A stretch of 64,000 bases of DNA from Tenacibaculum sp. SZ-18 (GCF_002813915.1 NZ_CP019335.1:3145777-3209776), one strand, 5' to 3'; shown: positions 16,627-26,192, numbered from the stretch's first letter. Program-made: numbers and translations. The notes: generated by a model from the letters alone, not told the origin.

Positions 16627-18387
16627 ATGAAACTAAAGTTTATTACATTAATAGTATCACTGATTACACTATCAGCCTTCTCTCAAGAAACTGAATTTGT
16701 AGCTAAAGTAAGTAAAAATAAACTTGGGCTTAATCAACGTTTGCGTGTTGAATTTTCGATTAACAAGCAAGGTGCAGACAATTTTGTGCCTCCAAATTTC
16801 ACAAACTTCAAAATTGTTGGAGGTCCAAGTCATTCGGTTAGTCAATCTTGGGTTAATGGGAAAGCTAGTTTCTCACAAAAATACTCGTATATAATCAAGC
16901 CACTTAAAAAAGGTGAGTTCAATCTACCTTCCGCTAGTATTATCCTTGATGGGGAAAAACTAGAATCTAAACCTGTAAAGATTATAGTAACGGAAGCTGT
17001 AAAAGTTCCTAAAAATCCAAATGACCCAGATTATATTGCTGAACAAAATATTCATTTAGTTGCTGAAATTTCTAAAGCACGTCCATATGTAGGAGAAGGA
17101 ATTTATGTCGAATATCGCCTTTACTTTAGTAACAATGTAGGTATTTATGATAATGCCGTAACCGAAGCTCCGCAATACAACGGGTTCTGGAATCAAGAAA
17201 TTAAAAGAGATGGTTCCCAAGTTAAAACCGCTATGTATAACGGTGAACAATATCGTTATGCAGTCTTAAATAAAGCCTTGCTAATTCCGACAAAATCTGG
17301 AAAGTTAACTATCGATCCGATGAAAATGGATATTGTAGTTGCCGTGCCTACAGGTAGAGGTGATTTTTTCGGAAATCCAATTACAAAACAAGTGAGAAAA
17401 GAATATTCGTCTGCTAAAAAAATCATTAACGTCAAAGACTTACCACTTGAAGGAAAACCAGAAAGTTTCACGGGAGCTGTTGGTTATTTTAATTATGAGT
17501 TAACTTCATCACGAAATGTTTTAAAAGCAAATGAATCTTCTCAAATAAAAGTGGTTGTCAAGGGAAAAGGAAACTTAAAACTTTTTGAACTACCTAAAAT
17601 TCAAACTCCTAAAGAATTAGAAGTTTATCAACCTGAACGTAAAGAGAAAGTTTCTATAACCACTTCTGGATTAAGTGGTTCAGTTATTGACAACTATACT
17701 GTAGTACCTGAATACAAAGGGAAATACAAAATTCCTACTACTGAATTTTCATACTTCAACCCTAAAGATCAAAAATATCATACAATTACGACAGATGATA
17801 TTTTTGTAGATGTTACAGAAGGAAAAGAATTAGCTCCGAGTACTACAGGTAATCAAGTTATTAAACAAAGCGTAGTTACAACAGGCAAGAACTTTAGATA
17901 CATCCAAACCTCAACAACCCTAGGTCCAATCGTAAAATCAGATTTCTATAAATCAACACTATTTTATATACTATTAATTGTACCTTTTATTCTGGTTCCG
18001 GTAATTATCTTAATTAATAAAAAGAGGGAGGAAAGAAATGCTGATATTATTGGAAGTAAACAACGTAAAGCAGACCGTTTAGCTCGTAAATATTTATCTG
18101 AAGCTAAATCTCAATTAGGAAATAAAGAACCATTTTATGAAGCACTGGAAAGAGCTCTTCATAACTATTTAAAAGCCAAACTTAAGGTTGAAACTTCCGA
18201 GATTAGCAGAGAGAAAATTAGTCAATTGCTAGAAGATAAAAATGTTAATTCTAATTCAATTGATGAATTCATTGGAGTTTTAAAGGATTGTGATTTTGCA
18301 CGTTACACCCCAATAACTAATTTGCAAATGAATCAAGAATACGAAAAAGCAAAACAAGTAATAACCCAAATAGACAAGCAATTATAA
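16627..18387 (+). CDS. batD: BatD oxygen-tolerance family protein
   Basis: ATG 16627 gives 586 residues with a signal peptide (MKLKFITLIVSLITLSAFSQ). A long periplasmic beta-rich region (about residues 20-430) with repeated Ig-like segments (RLRVEFSINKQG, SYIIKPLKKGEF, YTVVPEYKGKYKIP) matches the BatD family. One membrane helix (about residues 445-465) precedes a cytoplasmic, charged helical domain (about residues 475-586). An upstream TTG (16606) lies inside the -7 promoter element and is rejected. batE follows with a 1-nt overlap. Confidence 0.92.
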   Translation: MKLKFITLIVSLITLSAFSQETEFVAKVSKNKLGLNQRLRVEFSINKQGADNFVPPNFTNFKIVGGPSHSVSQSWVNGKASFSQKYSYIIKPLKKGEFNLPSASIILDGEKLESKPVKIIVTEAVKVPKNPNDPDYIAEQNIHLVAEISKARPYVGEGIYVEYRLYFSNNVGIYDNAVTEAPQYNGFWNQEIKRDGSQVKTAMYNGEQYRYAVLNKALLIPTKSGKLTIDPMKMDIVVAVPTGRGDFFGNPITKQVRKEYSSAKKIINVKDLPLEGKPESFTGAVGYFNYELTSSRNVLKANESSQIKVVVKGKGNLKLFELPKIQTPKELEVYQPERKEKVSITTSGLSGSVIDNYTVVPEYKGKYKIPTTEFSYFNPKDQKYHTITTDDIFVDVTEGKELAPSTTGNQVIKQSVVTTGKNFRYIQTSTTLGPIVKSDFYKSTLFYILLIVPFILVPVIILINKKREERNADIIGSKQRKADRLARKYLSEAKSQLGNKEPFYEALERALHNYLKAKLKVETSEISREKISQLLEDKNVNSNSIDEFIGVLKDCDFARYTPITNLQMNQEYEKAKQVITQIDKQL

Positions 18388-19148
18388 TGAAGAAGATACT
18401 TTTGTTACTGGCGTTTTTTACTTTAAATGGTCTTTTTTCTCAAGACTTTGATAAATTATTTTCTGAAGCTAACAATTATTACAAAAATGGTAATTATGAA
18501 AATGCAATTAAGTTGTACGAACAAATTACAGCATCGGGAAATGTTTCAACTGAATTATTCTATAACCTCGGAAATAGTTATTACAAAATAAACAAAGTTG
18601 GTCCTTCTATTTACAATTATGAGAAGGCATTATTGCTCGATCCACTAAACGAAGATGCAGCAAACAACTTAATCTTTGCTCAAAGACTTTCACTAGATCG
18701 TATAGAAGAATTACCAAAATCTGCTCTTCAAAAGTTTAATGAAAATTATTTAAACAAATTACATTACAATCAATGGGCTACCTTTTCAGTTGTATTATCA
18801 TTACTTGCTGCCTTATTCTTTTTACTATATTACTTCTCTACTAGCCCTTCAATAAAAAGATTATTTTTTACTTCTGCTATTATAAGTGCACTGTTATTAA
18901 CAACTGTTATTTTAATTACTGTGAATCAATATGGCACTGATAATCGAAAAATAGAAGCGATTATCTATTCAACTGAAGTTTCAGTTAAAAATGAACCTAC
19001 AAAAAGTGCAGAAGAGGCATTTATACTCCATGAAGGAACAAAAGTTAATGTTTTAGATGAAGTTGATAATTGGAAAAAAATAAAATTGATAGACGGAAAA
19101 ATTGGATGGCTTAAAGAAGAAGATATTAATATTTTAAGCGTTTTTTAG
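18387..19148 (+). CDS. batE: BatE: TPR and SH3-like membrane protein
   Basis: The 253-residue protein starts at the ATG that overlaps the batD stop (TAATG). It has a signal peptide, a TPR region (YENAIKLYEQITASG, STELFYNLGNSYYKI, VGPSIYNYEKALLLDP; residues 27-95), two membrane helices (about residues 133-150 and 158-178) and a C-terminal SH3b-like domain (about residues 190-250, EGTKVNVLDEVDNWKKIKL, GKIGWLKEEDI). This is the standard architecture of BatE, closing the operon. Confidence 0.9.
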   Translation: MKKILLLLAFFTLNGLFSQDFDKLFSEANNYYKNGNYENAIKLYEQITASGNVSTELFYNLGNSYYKINKVGPSIYNYEKALLLDPLNEDAANNLIFAQRLSLDRIEELPKSALQKFNENYLNKLHYNQWATFSVVLSLLAALFFLLYYFSTSPSIKRLFFTSAIISALLLTTVILITVNQYGTDNRKIEAIIYSTEVSVKNEPTKSAEEAFILHEGTKVNVLDEVDNWKKIKLIDGKIGWLKEEDINILSVF

Positions 19149-19199
19149 TTTTTTTAACAACAACCTCAACAAGTTTTCATATTTTAAGGGTCACGAAAT

Positions 19200-19496
19200 A
19201 TGAAAACATCCTTTTTCACATATTTTTTTGCAATTACTTTAATTGCCTCTATCGCATTACCTACTTACTTTAGTATAAGTGATAGAGGATATGAATATTC
19301 TTCGGTAATTACGGACTTTGAAGATGACTCCGAACAAGGTGAATCAAATCATGACACGGACATTAAAATAATATATTTTAACAAAGAAAATTTAATTTTA
19401 AATCTTTTCAAAATTAAACAAAAAATCATTTACTTATCAAGCAGGTACACCGCACTTGCACTAAAAGTTGACTCCCCTCCACCAGAATTTAGTTAG
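19200..19496 (+). CDS. Small secreted or membrane-anchored hypothetical protein
   Basis: This 98-residue protein is not one I recognise. It has a hydrophobic N-terminus (FFTYFFAITLIASIALPTYF) that would serve as signal or anchor, an acidic middle (residues 37-52, FEDDSEQGESNHDTD), a second mildly hydrophobic stretch and a C-terminal DSPPPEFS. It lies 51 nt after batE and 83 nt before the SulP gene. The codon use fits the neighbours. It may be a companion of the SulP/carbonic anhydrase pair or just an intervening gene. Confidence 0.6.
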   Translation: MKTSFFTYFFAITLIASIALPTYFSISDRGYEYSSVITDFEDDSEQGESNHDTDIKIIYFNKENLILNLFKIKQKIIYLSSRYTALALKVDSPPPEFS

Positions 19497-19579
19497 ATTT
19501 TTTTTTCGCATAACAAATATTAAAATAAATACATCAAAAACAAATAACTTAATAAAATAAGTTAAACAAATTTCAAAAT

Positions 19580-21190
19580 ATGTTTAAAACAATAAAAAAT
19601 GATTTACCCGCTAGTATAGTGGTGTTTTTTGTCGCTTTACCATTATGTTTAGGTATTGCTTTAGCGAGTGGTGCTCCTTTATTTTCAGGATTAATTGCTG
19701 GTATTGTTGGTGGTATTGTAGTTGCCAGTATTAGTGGTTCGAGCATAGGTGTTAGTGGACCGGCAGCAGGGTTAGCCGCAATTGTTTTAGCTGCAATAGT
19801 AACTTTGGGAGGTCTTGAGAATGGTGGATTCGAAAAGTTCTTAGTAGCTGTAGTACTAGGAGGTATCATTCAGATACTTCTCGGGATTGCGAGGGCAGGA
19901 ATCATCGCATACTTCTTTCCTTCTTCTGTTATAAAAGGAATGCTTACCGGTATAGGAATTATTATCATTCTAAAACAAATTCCTTATTTCTTTGGCATGG
20001 ATAAGAATCCAACAGGTGATTATTCCTTCCTTCAAGTGGAATGGGATAATTTAATTTCTGGTTTACTCAACTCAATTAATGCTCTATTAAGTGGTAATAT
20101 AAGTATTGGTGCAACACTTATTGGAATCATAGCTATAGGTATCTTACTATTATGGTCAAATGTATTAGCCAAAAAAGCTAAAATTTTCCAATTAATTCAA
20201 GGACCACTAGTTGCAGTTGTTGTCGGTATAATTTTCTTCCTTGTCACTCAGGGAGGATCTTTGGGATTATTAAAAGAACAACTTGTTTCTGTTCCAGTAC
20301 CTGATAGTTTCGACAGTTTTAAAGCTCAATTTAGCTTTCCTAATTTCTCTGTAATAGGGGACAAAGATGTTTGGGTAATAGCATTTACTATTGCTATTGT
20401 TGCAAGTTTAGAAACATTATTATGTGTAGAAGCAACAGATAAATTAGACCCAGATAAAAATGTCACTCCAACTAATAGAGAATTAATAGCTCAAGGAACT
20501 GGAAATATTATTTCTGGTATGATTGGTGGGTTACCAATTACTCAAGTAATCGTAAGAAGCTCTGCAAACATTCAATCAGGAGGTAAAAGTAAAATGTCTG
20601 CAATTATTCATGGATTCTTTTTATTAATTTCTGTGATTATGATTCCAACTTTATTAAATAAAATTCCATTATCGGTGTTAGCGGCTGTACTTTTCATTGT
20701 TGGCTTTAAATTAGCTAAACCATCTACATTTACAAAAATGTATACATTAGGTTGGAAACAATTTGTACCATTTATGGCTACCGTTTTACCAATGGCAATA
20801 ACAGGAGACTTATTACTAGGAATTGGTTTAGGTTTGGCCGTTGGAATTTTTGTTATCTTACTGAAAAGTTTTCAAAACTCTCACTTCTTACACAAAGAGG
20901 GAGCGGATGTTAACGATGGAAAAATTAAAATGACTTTAGCTGAAGAAGTAACCTTCTTTAACAAAGGAGCTATTCTAAAAGAATTAGATAACTTACCGGA
21001 AAACAGCTCCTTAGAACTAGATGTTCGTAAAACAAAATATTTAGATAATGATATCATAGAAATCCTTGAAGACTTTGCTTTCAAGGCAAAAGAACGAAAC
21101 ATTAATATTAAACTTCTATCTGAAAGAGGAATTGTTGAAAATCCCGCTAGCTACATTGAGTTTTTCAAACTTAGATCAAAGGCTGGTTAG
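19580..21190 (+). CDS. SulP-family anion transporter (probable bicarbonate transporter)
   Basis: The 536-residue protein has 10-14 membrane segments and SulP hallmarks: FFVALPLCLGIALASGAP (residues 15-32), GSSIGVSGPAAGL (about residues 53-65), and a conserved ETLLCVEATDKLDPD segment (about residues 274-288). A short STAS-like domain follows at about residues 440-536 (SLELDVRKTKYLDNDIIEIL). Because a beta-carbonic anhydrase gene follows 103 nt downstream, bicarbonate (rather than sulfate) is the more likely substrate, as in other SulP/CA pairs; this is inference from context. Confidence 0.9.
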   Translation: MFKTIKNDLPASIVVFFVALPLCLGIALASGAPLFSGLIAGIVGGIVVASISGSSIGVSGPAAGLAAIVLAAIVTLGGLENGGFEKFLVAVVLGGIIQILLGIARAGIIAYFFPSSVIKGMLTGIGIIIILKQIPYFFGMDKNPTGDYSFLQVEWDNLISGLLNSINALLSGNISIGATLIGIIAIGILLLWSNVLAKKAKIFQLIQGPLVAVVVGIIFFLVTQGGSLGLLKEQLVSVPVPDSFDSFKAQFSFPNFSVIGDKDVWVIAFTIAIVASLETLLCVEATDKLDPDKNVTPTNRELIAQGTGNIISGMIGGLPITQVIVRSSANIQSGGKSKMSAIIHGFFLLISVIMIPTLLNKIPLSVLAAVLFIVGFKLAKPSTFTKMYTLGWKQFVPFMATVLPMAITGDLLLGIGLGLAVGIFVILLKSFQNSHFLHKEGADVNDGKIKMTLAEEVTFFNKGAILKELDNLPENSSLELDVRKTKYLDNDIIEILEDFAFKAKERNINIKLLSERGIVENPASYIEFFKLRSKAG

Positions 21191-21293
21191 AAGTTCTTGT
21201 TAAAATATAAAGGGACCTTGCTTTACTAAATTAAACTTGGTAATTTTTTATTAACAAAGACACAAAAGAAAACCATTAAACAACAATAAAAAA

Positions 21294-21923
21294 ATGAGAG
21301 ACACAGCGTTGACTAAAGACATACAGGCGAATTATTCGCCTCAGTCTGTTTTAGAAGATTTATTAGAAGGCAACAAACGTTATGTTGCCAATAACTTAAC
21401 AAGTTCAAATGTGACCGAACTAGTAAAACAAACTACTGGAGGTCAGTTTCCTAAAGCCGTAATTTTATCCTGTATTGATTCGAGAGTTCCTGTAGAATTA
21501 GTTTTCGATCAAACTATTGGTGATATTTTTGTTGCTCGTGTAGCAGGAAATTTTGAAAACACAGATATTCTAGGAAGTATGGAATATTCTTGCGCAGTTG
21601 CAGGTAGTAAACTAGTACTAGTTTTAGGCCACGAAAGTTGTGGTGCAGTAAAAGCCGCTTGTGATGGTGTGGAGCTGGGAAATATTACAGCAATGCTAAG
21701 TAATATTACTCCAGCCGTAAAAATGGCTTCAGAACAAGTAGATGGAGTGGCAGATTCTTCCAATAAAGAATTCGTTGCTAAAACAGTAGAGAATAATGTA
21801 AAATTAACCATTGAAAGAATTAGAGAAAAAAGTAAAATTTTACAAGAAATGGAAGATAATGGAGAAATCACTATTGTTGGTGGTGTGTATTCATTAGCCA
21901 CTGGTAAAGTAAGCATGTTATAA
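21294..21923 (+). CDS. Beta-class carbonic anhydrase
   Basis: The 209-residue zinc enzyme interconverts CO2 and bicarbonate. The beta-class zinc ligands are visible: CIDSRVP (Cys, Asp, Arg dyad, about residues 60-66) and LGHESCGAVKA (His and Cys, about residues 114-124). The length is standard and there is no signal peptide, so it acts in the cytoplasm. It pairs with the SulP transporter gene, suggesting inorganic carbon supply for anaplerotic carboxylations. A strong bidirectional terminator follows. Confidence 0.95.
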   Translation: MRDTALTKDIQANYSPQSVLEDLLEGNKRYVANNLTSSNVTELVKQTTGGQFPKAVILSCIDSRVPVELVFDQTIGDIFVARVAGNFENTDILGSMEYSCAVAGSKLVLVLGHESCGAVKAACDGVELGNITAMLSNITPAVKMASEQVDGVADSSNKEFVAKTVENNVKLTIERIREKSKILQEMEDNGEITIVGGVYSLATGKVSML

Positions 21924-21945
21924 AAACATGAGAACTAATAAAAAG

Positions 21946-21974
21946 AAAAGCGATGATTAACTCATCGCTTTTTT
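21946..21974. terminator. Bidirectional terminator between carbonic anhydrase and cvpA
   Basis: AAAAGCGATGA pairs with TCATCGCTTTT; each strand has a T run after the stem. The minus-strand stop codon of cvpA abuts it. Confidence 0.8.
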
Positions 21975-22507
21975 CATTCTACTAATATTTCTGCAGTAGC
22001 ATCTGAACTCTCAGTTTCATTATCATCTCCTTTTATAATCGAAGGAAAAATCATTGGAGCAATTTTCTTAACGGGTCTATATAAAATTGATTGATTCAAA
22101 CTTTCCTTTTTCACAAAAGGAATAGTATCATTCATTCTTCCAAAAAAGATAAAAATCACACTCAAAATAAGTCCTATTTTTAACGCTCCAAAAACTCCAC
22201 CAAGTATCTTATTCAAAATTCCCAAAGAAGCAAAATCCGCAATTTTCGTCAAGATTTTACCTAATAACGCAATCACAACAATTATAATCACAAAAGTCCC
22301 TGCAAATGCAACCAAAGTAACGTATTGTTCAGACCAATCTAAACTATTCTCTAACCAATCGCCTAGAAAATATGAAAAATGAATAGCTCCATAAACTCCG
22401 GCAACTAGTGCCACTAAAGAAGCCACCTCAACAAATAGACCTTTCATTAAGCCTCTAACAAAACCGAAAAGTAATAATGAAGCAATAATAATATCGAATA
22501 CATTCAT
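21974..22507 (-). CDS. CvpA-family membrane protein
   Basis: The 177-residue protein has four predicted membrane helices (about residues 4-22, 26-44, 61-82, 103-122) and starts MNVFDIIIASLLLFGFVRGLMKG, the typical CvpA opening with the GxxRGxxxG pattern. CvpA proteins are needed for colicin V production in E. coli and for envelope integrity elsewhere. The C-terminal 40 residues are polar and acidic. A minus-strand -7 element (22524-22531) precedes it. Confidence 0.88.
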   Translation of the reverse strand: MNVFDIIIASLLLFGFVRGLMKGLFVEVASLVALVAGVYGAIHFSYFLGDWLENSLDWSEQYVTLVAFAGTFVIIIVVIALLGKILTKIADFASLGILNKILGGVFGALKIGLILSVIFIFFGRMNDTIPFVKKESLNQSILYRPVKKIAPMIFPSIIKGDDNETESSDATAEILVE

Positions 22508-22523
22508 AGTACAGGAATTTGAA

Positions 22524-22552
22524 CAAATATAAATAACTCATTCGTATCTTTG
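22524..22552. promoter_or_regulatory. Divergent promoters of cvpA and the adjacent hypothetical gene
   Basis: Minus-strand TATATTTG (22531-22524) faces cvpA and plus-strand TATCTTTG (22545-22552) faces the gene at 22571. Both are exact TAnnTTTG matches 17-18 nt from their start codons. Confidence 0.55.
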
Positions 22553-22570
22553 TATCTCAATTAAAGCATA

Positions 22571-22927
22571 ATGAGTAAAGTTGGAAATTTAAAGGAAAAG
22601 TGGGACTTTTTAGTTGCTTCATTATCACAACAATTTGCTGAAGGTGATGAACTGAACCTAGATAGTATAATATATCTTATTGGAGTTCAAGAATTAGGAC
22701 AAGGACAACGTCGATTTAAGAAAGATGAAAAAGTGAATTTAATGCATATTGCGATATGCAAACTTCTTGAACCTTATGGTTACTATGAATTCGATTATTT
22801 CGATGACGATGGTTGGCCACATTATAAAACACTCACTGAACTTCCTAATCTAAAACCAGGAGAACAAACTGTTTTAATGAAAGAAGCAATTGTTCAATAT
22901 TTTGAATCTATTCAATTTTTCAATTAG
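22571..22927 (+). CDS. Conserved-looking hypothetical cytoplasmic protein
   Basis: The 118-residue protein has no signal or membrane segment. It has a helical N-terminus (KEKWDFLVASLSQQFAEGDELNLDSI, not repeated) and an aromatic, acidic middle (YYEFDYFDDDGWPHYKTL, residues 74-91). I do not recognise the family, though the composition and a good promoter at 22545-22552 support a real gene. It overlaps the convergent SDR gene by 4 nt at the stops. Confidence 0.75.
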   Translation: MSKVGNLKEKWDFLVASLSQQFAEGDELNLDSIIYLIGVQELGQGQRRFKKDEKVNLMHIAICKLLEPYGYYEFDYFDDDGWPHYKTLTELPNLKPGEQTVLMKEAIVQYFESIQFFN

Positions 22928-23718
22928 GTCACACTCAATTTTCTAATCATTTTGGAGAGTAACTTAGGATAAAACCTTTTCGCATAAACACCTAGTTTTT
23001 CTTTTGCTCCTGCGATATACATCTCTTCCTTTTGTTGAGAAATTCCTTTACTCATGATTTTCGCAAATCTATCAGGATCAATTCCATTTGCCGTTGCAGT
23101 ATCCATTTTTTCTTGTGGAGTTCCATCGCCAGTTAATGCATTTTTTGAAACGTTAGTAGTTACAAAGCCGGGGCAAATAAGCGTTACTTTGATATTATAT
23201 TGATGAATTTCTGCCCGTAAACTATCAAAAAAACCATGTAAAGCATGCTTTGTCGCAGCATATGTAGAACGCAATGGTGTTCCTATTTTTCCTACTATAC
23301 TTGTTGTAACAACAAAATGTCCTGATTTTTTTCGAATAAAATATGGAAGTAATGCTTTTGTCAAAGCTATAGTTCCCAAATAATTAATATTCATCAACCG
23401 CTTATCTACACTAATATCAGTTTCTGCTGCTAACGATCTCTGACTAATACCCCCATTATTCACTAGAATATCAACTGTTCCAAAGAATGAAATAGCTTCT
23501 TCTACTTTAGCTTCAAAATTTGAATAATTCTCTAGATCCAAAGATAAAATATAAACATCTTGTTTATTGAGACACAAATTCCTTACTTCATTTAAAGACA
23601 ATTCATTACGAGAAGATAGTATTAATTTTGTATTTTGCTGCGAGAGATGAATTGCCAATGATTTTCCTATACCCGAGGAAGCTCCGGTAATCCAGACTAT
23701 TTTATTCTTTAGACTCAT
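22924..23718 (-). CDS. Short-chain dehydrogenase/reductase
   Basis: The 264-residue protein has the classical SDR features: cofactor motif GASSGIGKSL (about residues 12-21), NNGG in place of NNAG (about residue 87), the catalytic Ser in TTSIVGKIG and YAATKHALHG with Tyr and Lys (about residues 153-162). The GxxxGIG pattern without a strong acidic residue after strand beta2 (SSRN) suggests NADP(H). The YYAKRFYPKL-like C-terminus resembles the DHRS7-type SDRs. Substrate unknown. It is convergent with the preceding gene. Confidence 0.9.
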   Translation of the reverse strand: MSLKNKIVWITGASSGIGKSLAIHLSQQNTKLILSSRNELSLNEVRNLCLNKQDVYILSLDLENYSNFEAKVEEAISFFGTVDILVNNGGISQRSLAAETDISVDKRLMNINYLGTIALTKALLPYFIRKKSGHFVVTTSIVGKIGTPLRSTYAATKHALHGFFDSLRAEIHQYNIKVTLICPGFVTTNVSKNALTGDGTPQEKMDTATANGIDPDRFAKIMSKGISQQKEEMYIAGAKEKLGVYAKRFYPKLLSKMIRKLSVT

Positions 23719-23767
23719 TTTACCAAATAAAGTTTAATCTAAAGTACTCAATTTAAATAAGAAATAG

Positions 23768-23775
23768 TAATTTTG
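23768..23775 (+). promoter_or_regulatory. Probable promoter of the TlpA-like gene
   Basis: TAATTTTG matches TAnnTTTG and lies 62 nt before the ATG at 23838. Confidence 0.4.
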
Positions 23776-23837
23776 GTACGCTTAATAAAATAGCGGAACA
23801 TAGAATAAATAAAACATAAAAAAATCCCTTGTTAACG

Positions 23838-25226
23838 ATGAAAAGATTACTTGCTTTATTAATATTTGTTACAGCGGTTGCAAACGCCCAATACTCAGTA
23901 AAAGGAACCATGACTCCACCTGAAGAAAGTGACTGGGTTATCTTATATAAAATAGAAGGAGCAAAGCAAAAGTTTATTAGTAATTCTACTATTGTTTTCG
24001 AAGATGTAAACATTGGTGGAAATACTCAAAAGGTTGGAAGATTTGAATTGAACTTACCTCCTGATGCAAAAGAAGGAGCTTACAGAGTTACCTACAGAAA
24101 CTCAGGTGCTGGTTTCGTTGATTTCTTTTTTAACAAGGAAAATATAGAATTCGTATTCAATCCAGTATATCCAGAAGAATCAATAGTTTTTACTAAATCG
24201 AGAGAAAACAAGGTATATAGGGAATATTTAGATGCTATTGCTACCATGCAAAGAAGTATTGATTCATTGCAGGTTGAATACTTGAAAAATGAAGATAAAA
24301 AATTCAAAAAAGCATATAAAAAAGCCTATAAAGAACAAGGAGAAATTCAGGAGATTTATGAAGGTAAATCTGAAGGGATGTTAGTAAATACTTTCATTGA
24401 AGCTTCTAAACCAACTAACTCCTCTTCTATATTTGATGACACGCAGGAATATCTAGATTATGTAGTTAGTAACTTCTTCAAGAATGTTGATTTTTCTAAC
24501 TCAAAACTATATAGTTCTCCTTTTATTGTAGATAAGATTACTAATTATGTTTTTTACTTAAATATTGCTGAAAGTCAATCAGCACAGCAAAAATTGTATA
24601 ACGAATCTATTGCAAAAGTAATGGGACTTGTAAAAGATAAAAAAGTTCGTAAAGAAGTTATCGAATACTTAATTACTCGATTTGCTAATGCAAGAAATTC
24701 TGAAATAGTTGATGGTCTTTTCACTAACTATTACGACAAATTACCTAGTAATTTTCAAGACCAAAAGTTTAGAGATGATAAAGTAGCATTATTACGTGCT
24801 ACTGTTGGAAGAACTGCTCCAGATTTTTCTTGGAAAGAAGGAGAAAATGAATATAAGTTATCTTCTTTAAACGACGGAGAAAAGTATTTATTAGTATTCT
24901 GGAGTACAGGGTGTTCGCATTGTTTGAAGGAAATCCCTCAATTACACAGCTTTATGAAAACTCATAACAAAACTTCAGTAATTGCCTTTGGTATTGAACA
25001 AGCTGAACCAGAATGGACAGCTTATATCAAAAAATTAGATGGATGGCATAATGCTATTGGAACTCATCCTGATAATAAGTGGGAAAATGAAGTTGTAAGA
25101 ACGTACCAACTAGTAGGTACTCCTACTTACTTTATTTTAAATAAAGACAAGAAAATTATAGCAATGCCAAACTCTTTCGAAGATGTAAAAGACTATTTCG
25201 TAAACAGCAGTGCAGATAAAGAATAA
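23838..25226 (+). CDS. Secreted TlpA-like thiol-disulfide protein
   Basis: ATG 23838 gives 462 residues with a signal peptide (MKRLLALLIFVTAVANAQ). A N-terminal beta-rich region and a charged helical middle (about residues 125-310) precede a C-terminal thioredoxin domain with CSHC in STGCSHCLKEIP (about residue 357) and the cis-Pro in VGTPTYFIL (about residue 432). This layout is common in Bacteroidota TlpA-like periplasmic proteins. Its partners are not evident from the neighbourhood. A long inverted-repeat terminator follows. Confidence 0.88.
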   Translation: MKRLLALLIFVTAVANAQYSVKGTMTPPEESDWVILYKIEGAKQKFISNSTIVFEDVNIGGNTQKVGRFELNLPPDAKEGAYRVTYRNSGAGFVDFFFNKENIEFVFNPVYPEESIVFTKSRENKVYREYLDAIATMQRSIDSLQVEYLKNEDKKFKKAYKKAYKEQGEIQEIYEGKSEGMLVNTFIEASKPTNSSSIFDDTQEYLDYVVSNFFKNVDFSNSKLYSSPFIVDKITNYVFYLNIAESQSAQQKLYNESIAKVMGLVKDKKVRKEVIEYLITRFANARNSEIVDGLFTNYYDKLPSNFQDQKFRDDKVALLRATVGRTAPDFSWKEGENEYKLSSLNDGEKYLLVFWSTGCSHCLKEIPQLHSFMKTHNKTSVIAFGIEQAEPEWTAYIKKLDGWHNAIGTHPDNKWENEVVRTYQLVGTPTYFILNKDKKIIAMPNSFEDVKDYFVNSSADKE

Positions 25227-25250
25227 ATAAGTTTATCTTATTAAAAAACT

Positions 25251-25301
25251 ATCCAAAAACAGTTTTTCGTTAAACAACGATTACTGTTTTTGGATTTTTT
25301 T
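25251..25301 (+). terminator. Terminator after the TlpA-like gene
   Basis: ATCCAAAAACAGT (25251-25263) pairs perfectly with ACTGTTTTTGGAT (25283-25295) and is followed by TTTTTT. Confidence 0.85.
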
Positions 25302-25806
25302 ATTCGGTCATTGAGCTTAATATTTAGTACTATACTAATCTTTAATTCAAATCCTTAGTTACATAACAGTAGTTCTAGACTTTTTATCAAAATAGTCAGA
25401 ATAAATAATTAACCATCAAGTATTATGAAATAAAAATAGATTTCAAAATATCTCTTGTAATTTTATACCAGATGGTTTTTCTAGAGTATAAAAATAATCT
25501 ACATCACAAAAGTATTTCTATTATTATACTTTGGATTTAACATACTTAAAAATTGTACCGCACAGATAACTCACAAATTACATAGTACCACGATACGCAT
25601 AAAAAAGGAGTTTACATTCAAGCTTACAAATTATAAAAGAAACCAAACTCTGATGATTTTATTACGTCCAATAAAATCGAAGTTATAGAACAGAATTCAA
25701 AACTAGAAATTAAAAAGTGAACGAGTATTAAAAGAAATAGAAAGTGAAACATCTTACTTTAAGAAAATAGTTAAACTGTATTTACATTGTAATGTCGTTT
25801 TTTATT
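25302..25806. other. Gene-free stretch with a possible decayed coding fragment
   Basis: No intact gene is visible. At about 25652-25796 on the plus strand, two short reading frames look protein-like when joined across a frameshift (DDFITSNKIEVIEQ, then VLKEIESETSYFKKIVK). They may be the remains of a lost gene, but the stretch is short and A-rich, so chance is a real alternative. Nothing else is recognisable. Confidence 0.25.
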
Positions 25807-26163
25807 TCAAAAAAACAAAAACGCATCTTCAATATGTTCTATCTCAAATGTGTAATTTCCGATAACTGAAATAATATCGAAACGAACTTCTAAATCTATA
25901 TTAGATTCCTGCATGTAATGATCTAGAGCTGATGTGAGTAATTGAATTTTCTTTTGATTGATAAAGTCTTGAGGATTCCCAAAGTAATTTGACGTTCTTG
26001 TTTTTACTTCAACACCAATGATTACTTCATCTTTTTTAGCAATAATATCAACTTCGGCTTTGAGATATCTGTAATTACGACGTAGTATTTGATATCCTTT
26101 TTTTTTAAGATAATTAATTGCAGCATCTTCTCCTCTCTTCCCTAGTTCATTATGTTGAGCCAT
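25807..26163 (-). CDS. YraN/UPF0102-family protein (endonuclease-like)
   Basis: The 118-residue protein matches the YraN family: GKRGEDAAINYLKKKGY at the N-terminus, then a restriction-endonuclease-like core with EVDIIAKKDE and VEVKTRTS (about residues 37-58), giving the metal-binding Asp and Glu-Val-Lys of a PD-(D/E)xK-type fold. The cellular role of YraN is not established. Length is normal. Its -7 element lies at 26175-26182. Confidence 0.9.
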   Translation of the reverse strand: MAQHNELGKRGEDAAINYLKKKGYQILRRNYRYLKAEVDIIAKKDEVIIGVEVKTRTSNYFGNPQDFINQKKIQLLTSALDHYMQESNIDLEVRFDIISVIGNYTFEIEHIEDAFLFF

Positions 26164-26174
26164 AGCTTTTTTTA

Positions 26175-26192
26175 CAAAAATATCTATATTTG
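26175..26192. promoter_or_regulatory. Divergent promoters of yraN and the gene at 26200
   Basis: Minus-strand TATTTTTG (26182-26175) faces yraN and plus-strand TATATTTG (26185-26192) faces the gene at 26200. The plus element would place transcription start almost on the ATG, so that mRNA may be nearly leaderless. Confidence 0.5.

Noticed and set aside
19573..19869. A 98-residue minus-strand frame opposite the SulP gene
   Set aside because: It is a proline/alanine-rich shadow of a Gly-rich membrane segment.
21509..21916. A 135-residue minus-strand frame opposite the carbonic anhydrase gene
   Set aside because: It lies fully within a gene with catalytic motifs and has no motif of its own.
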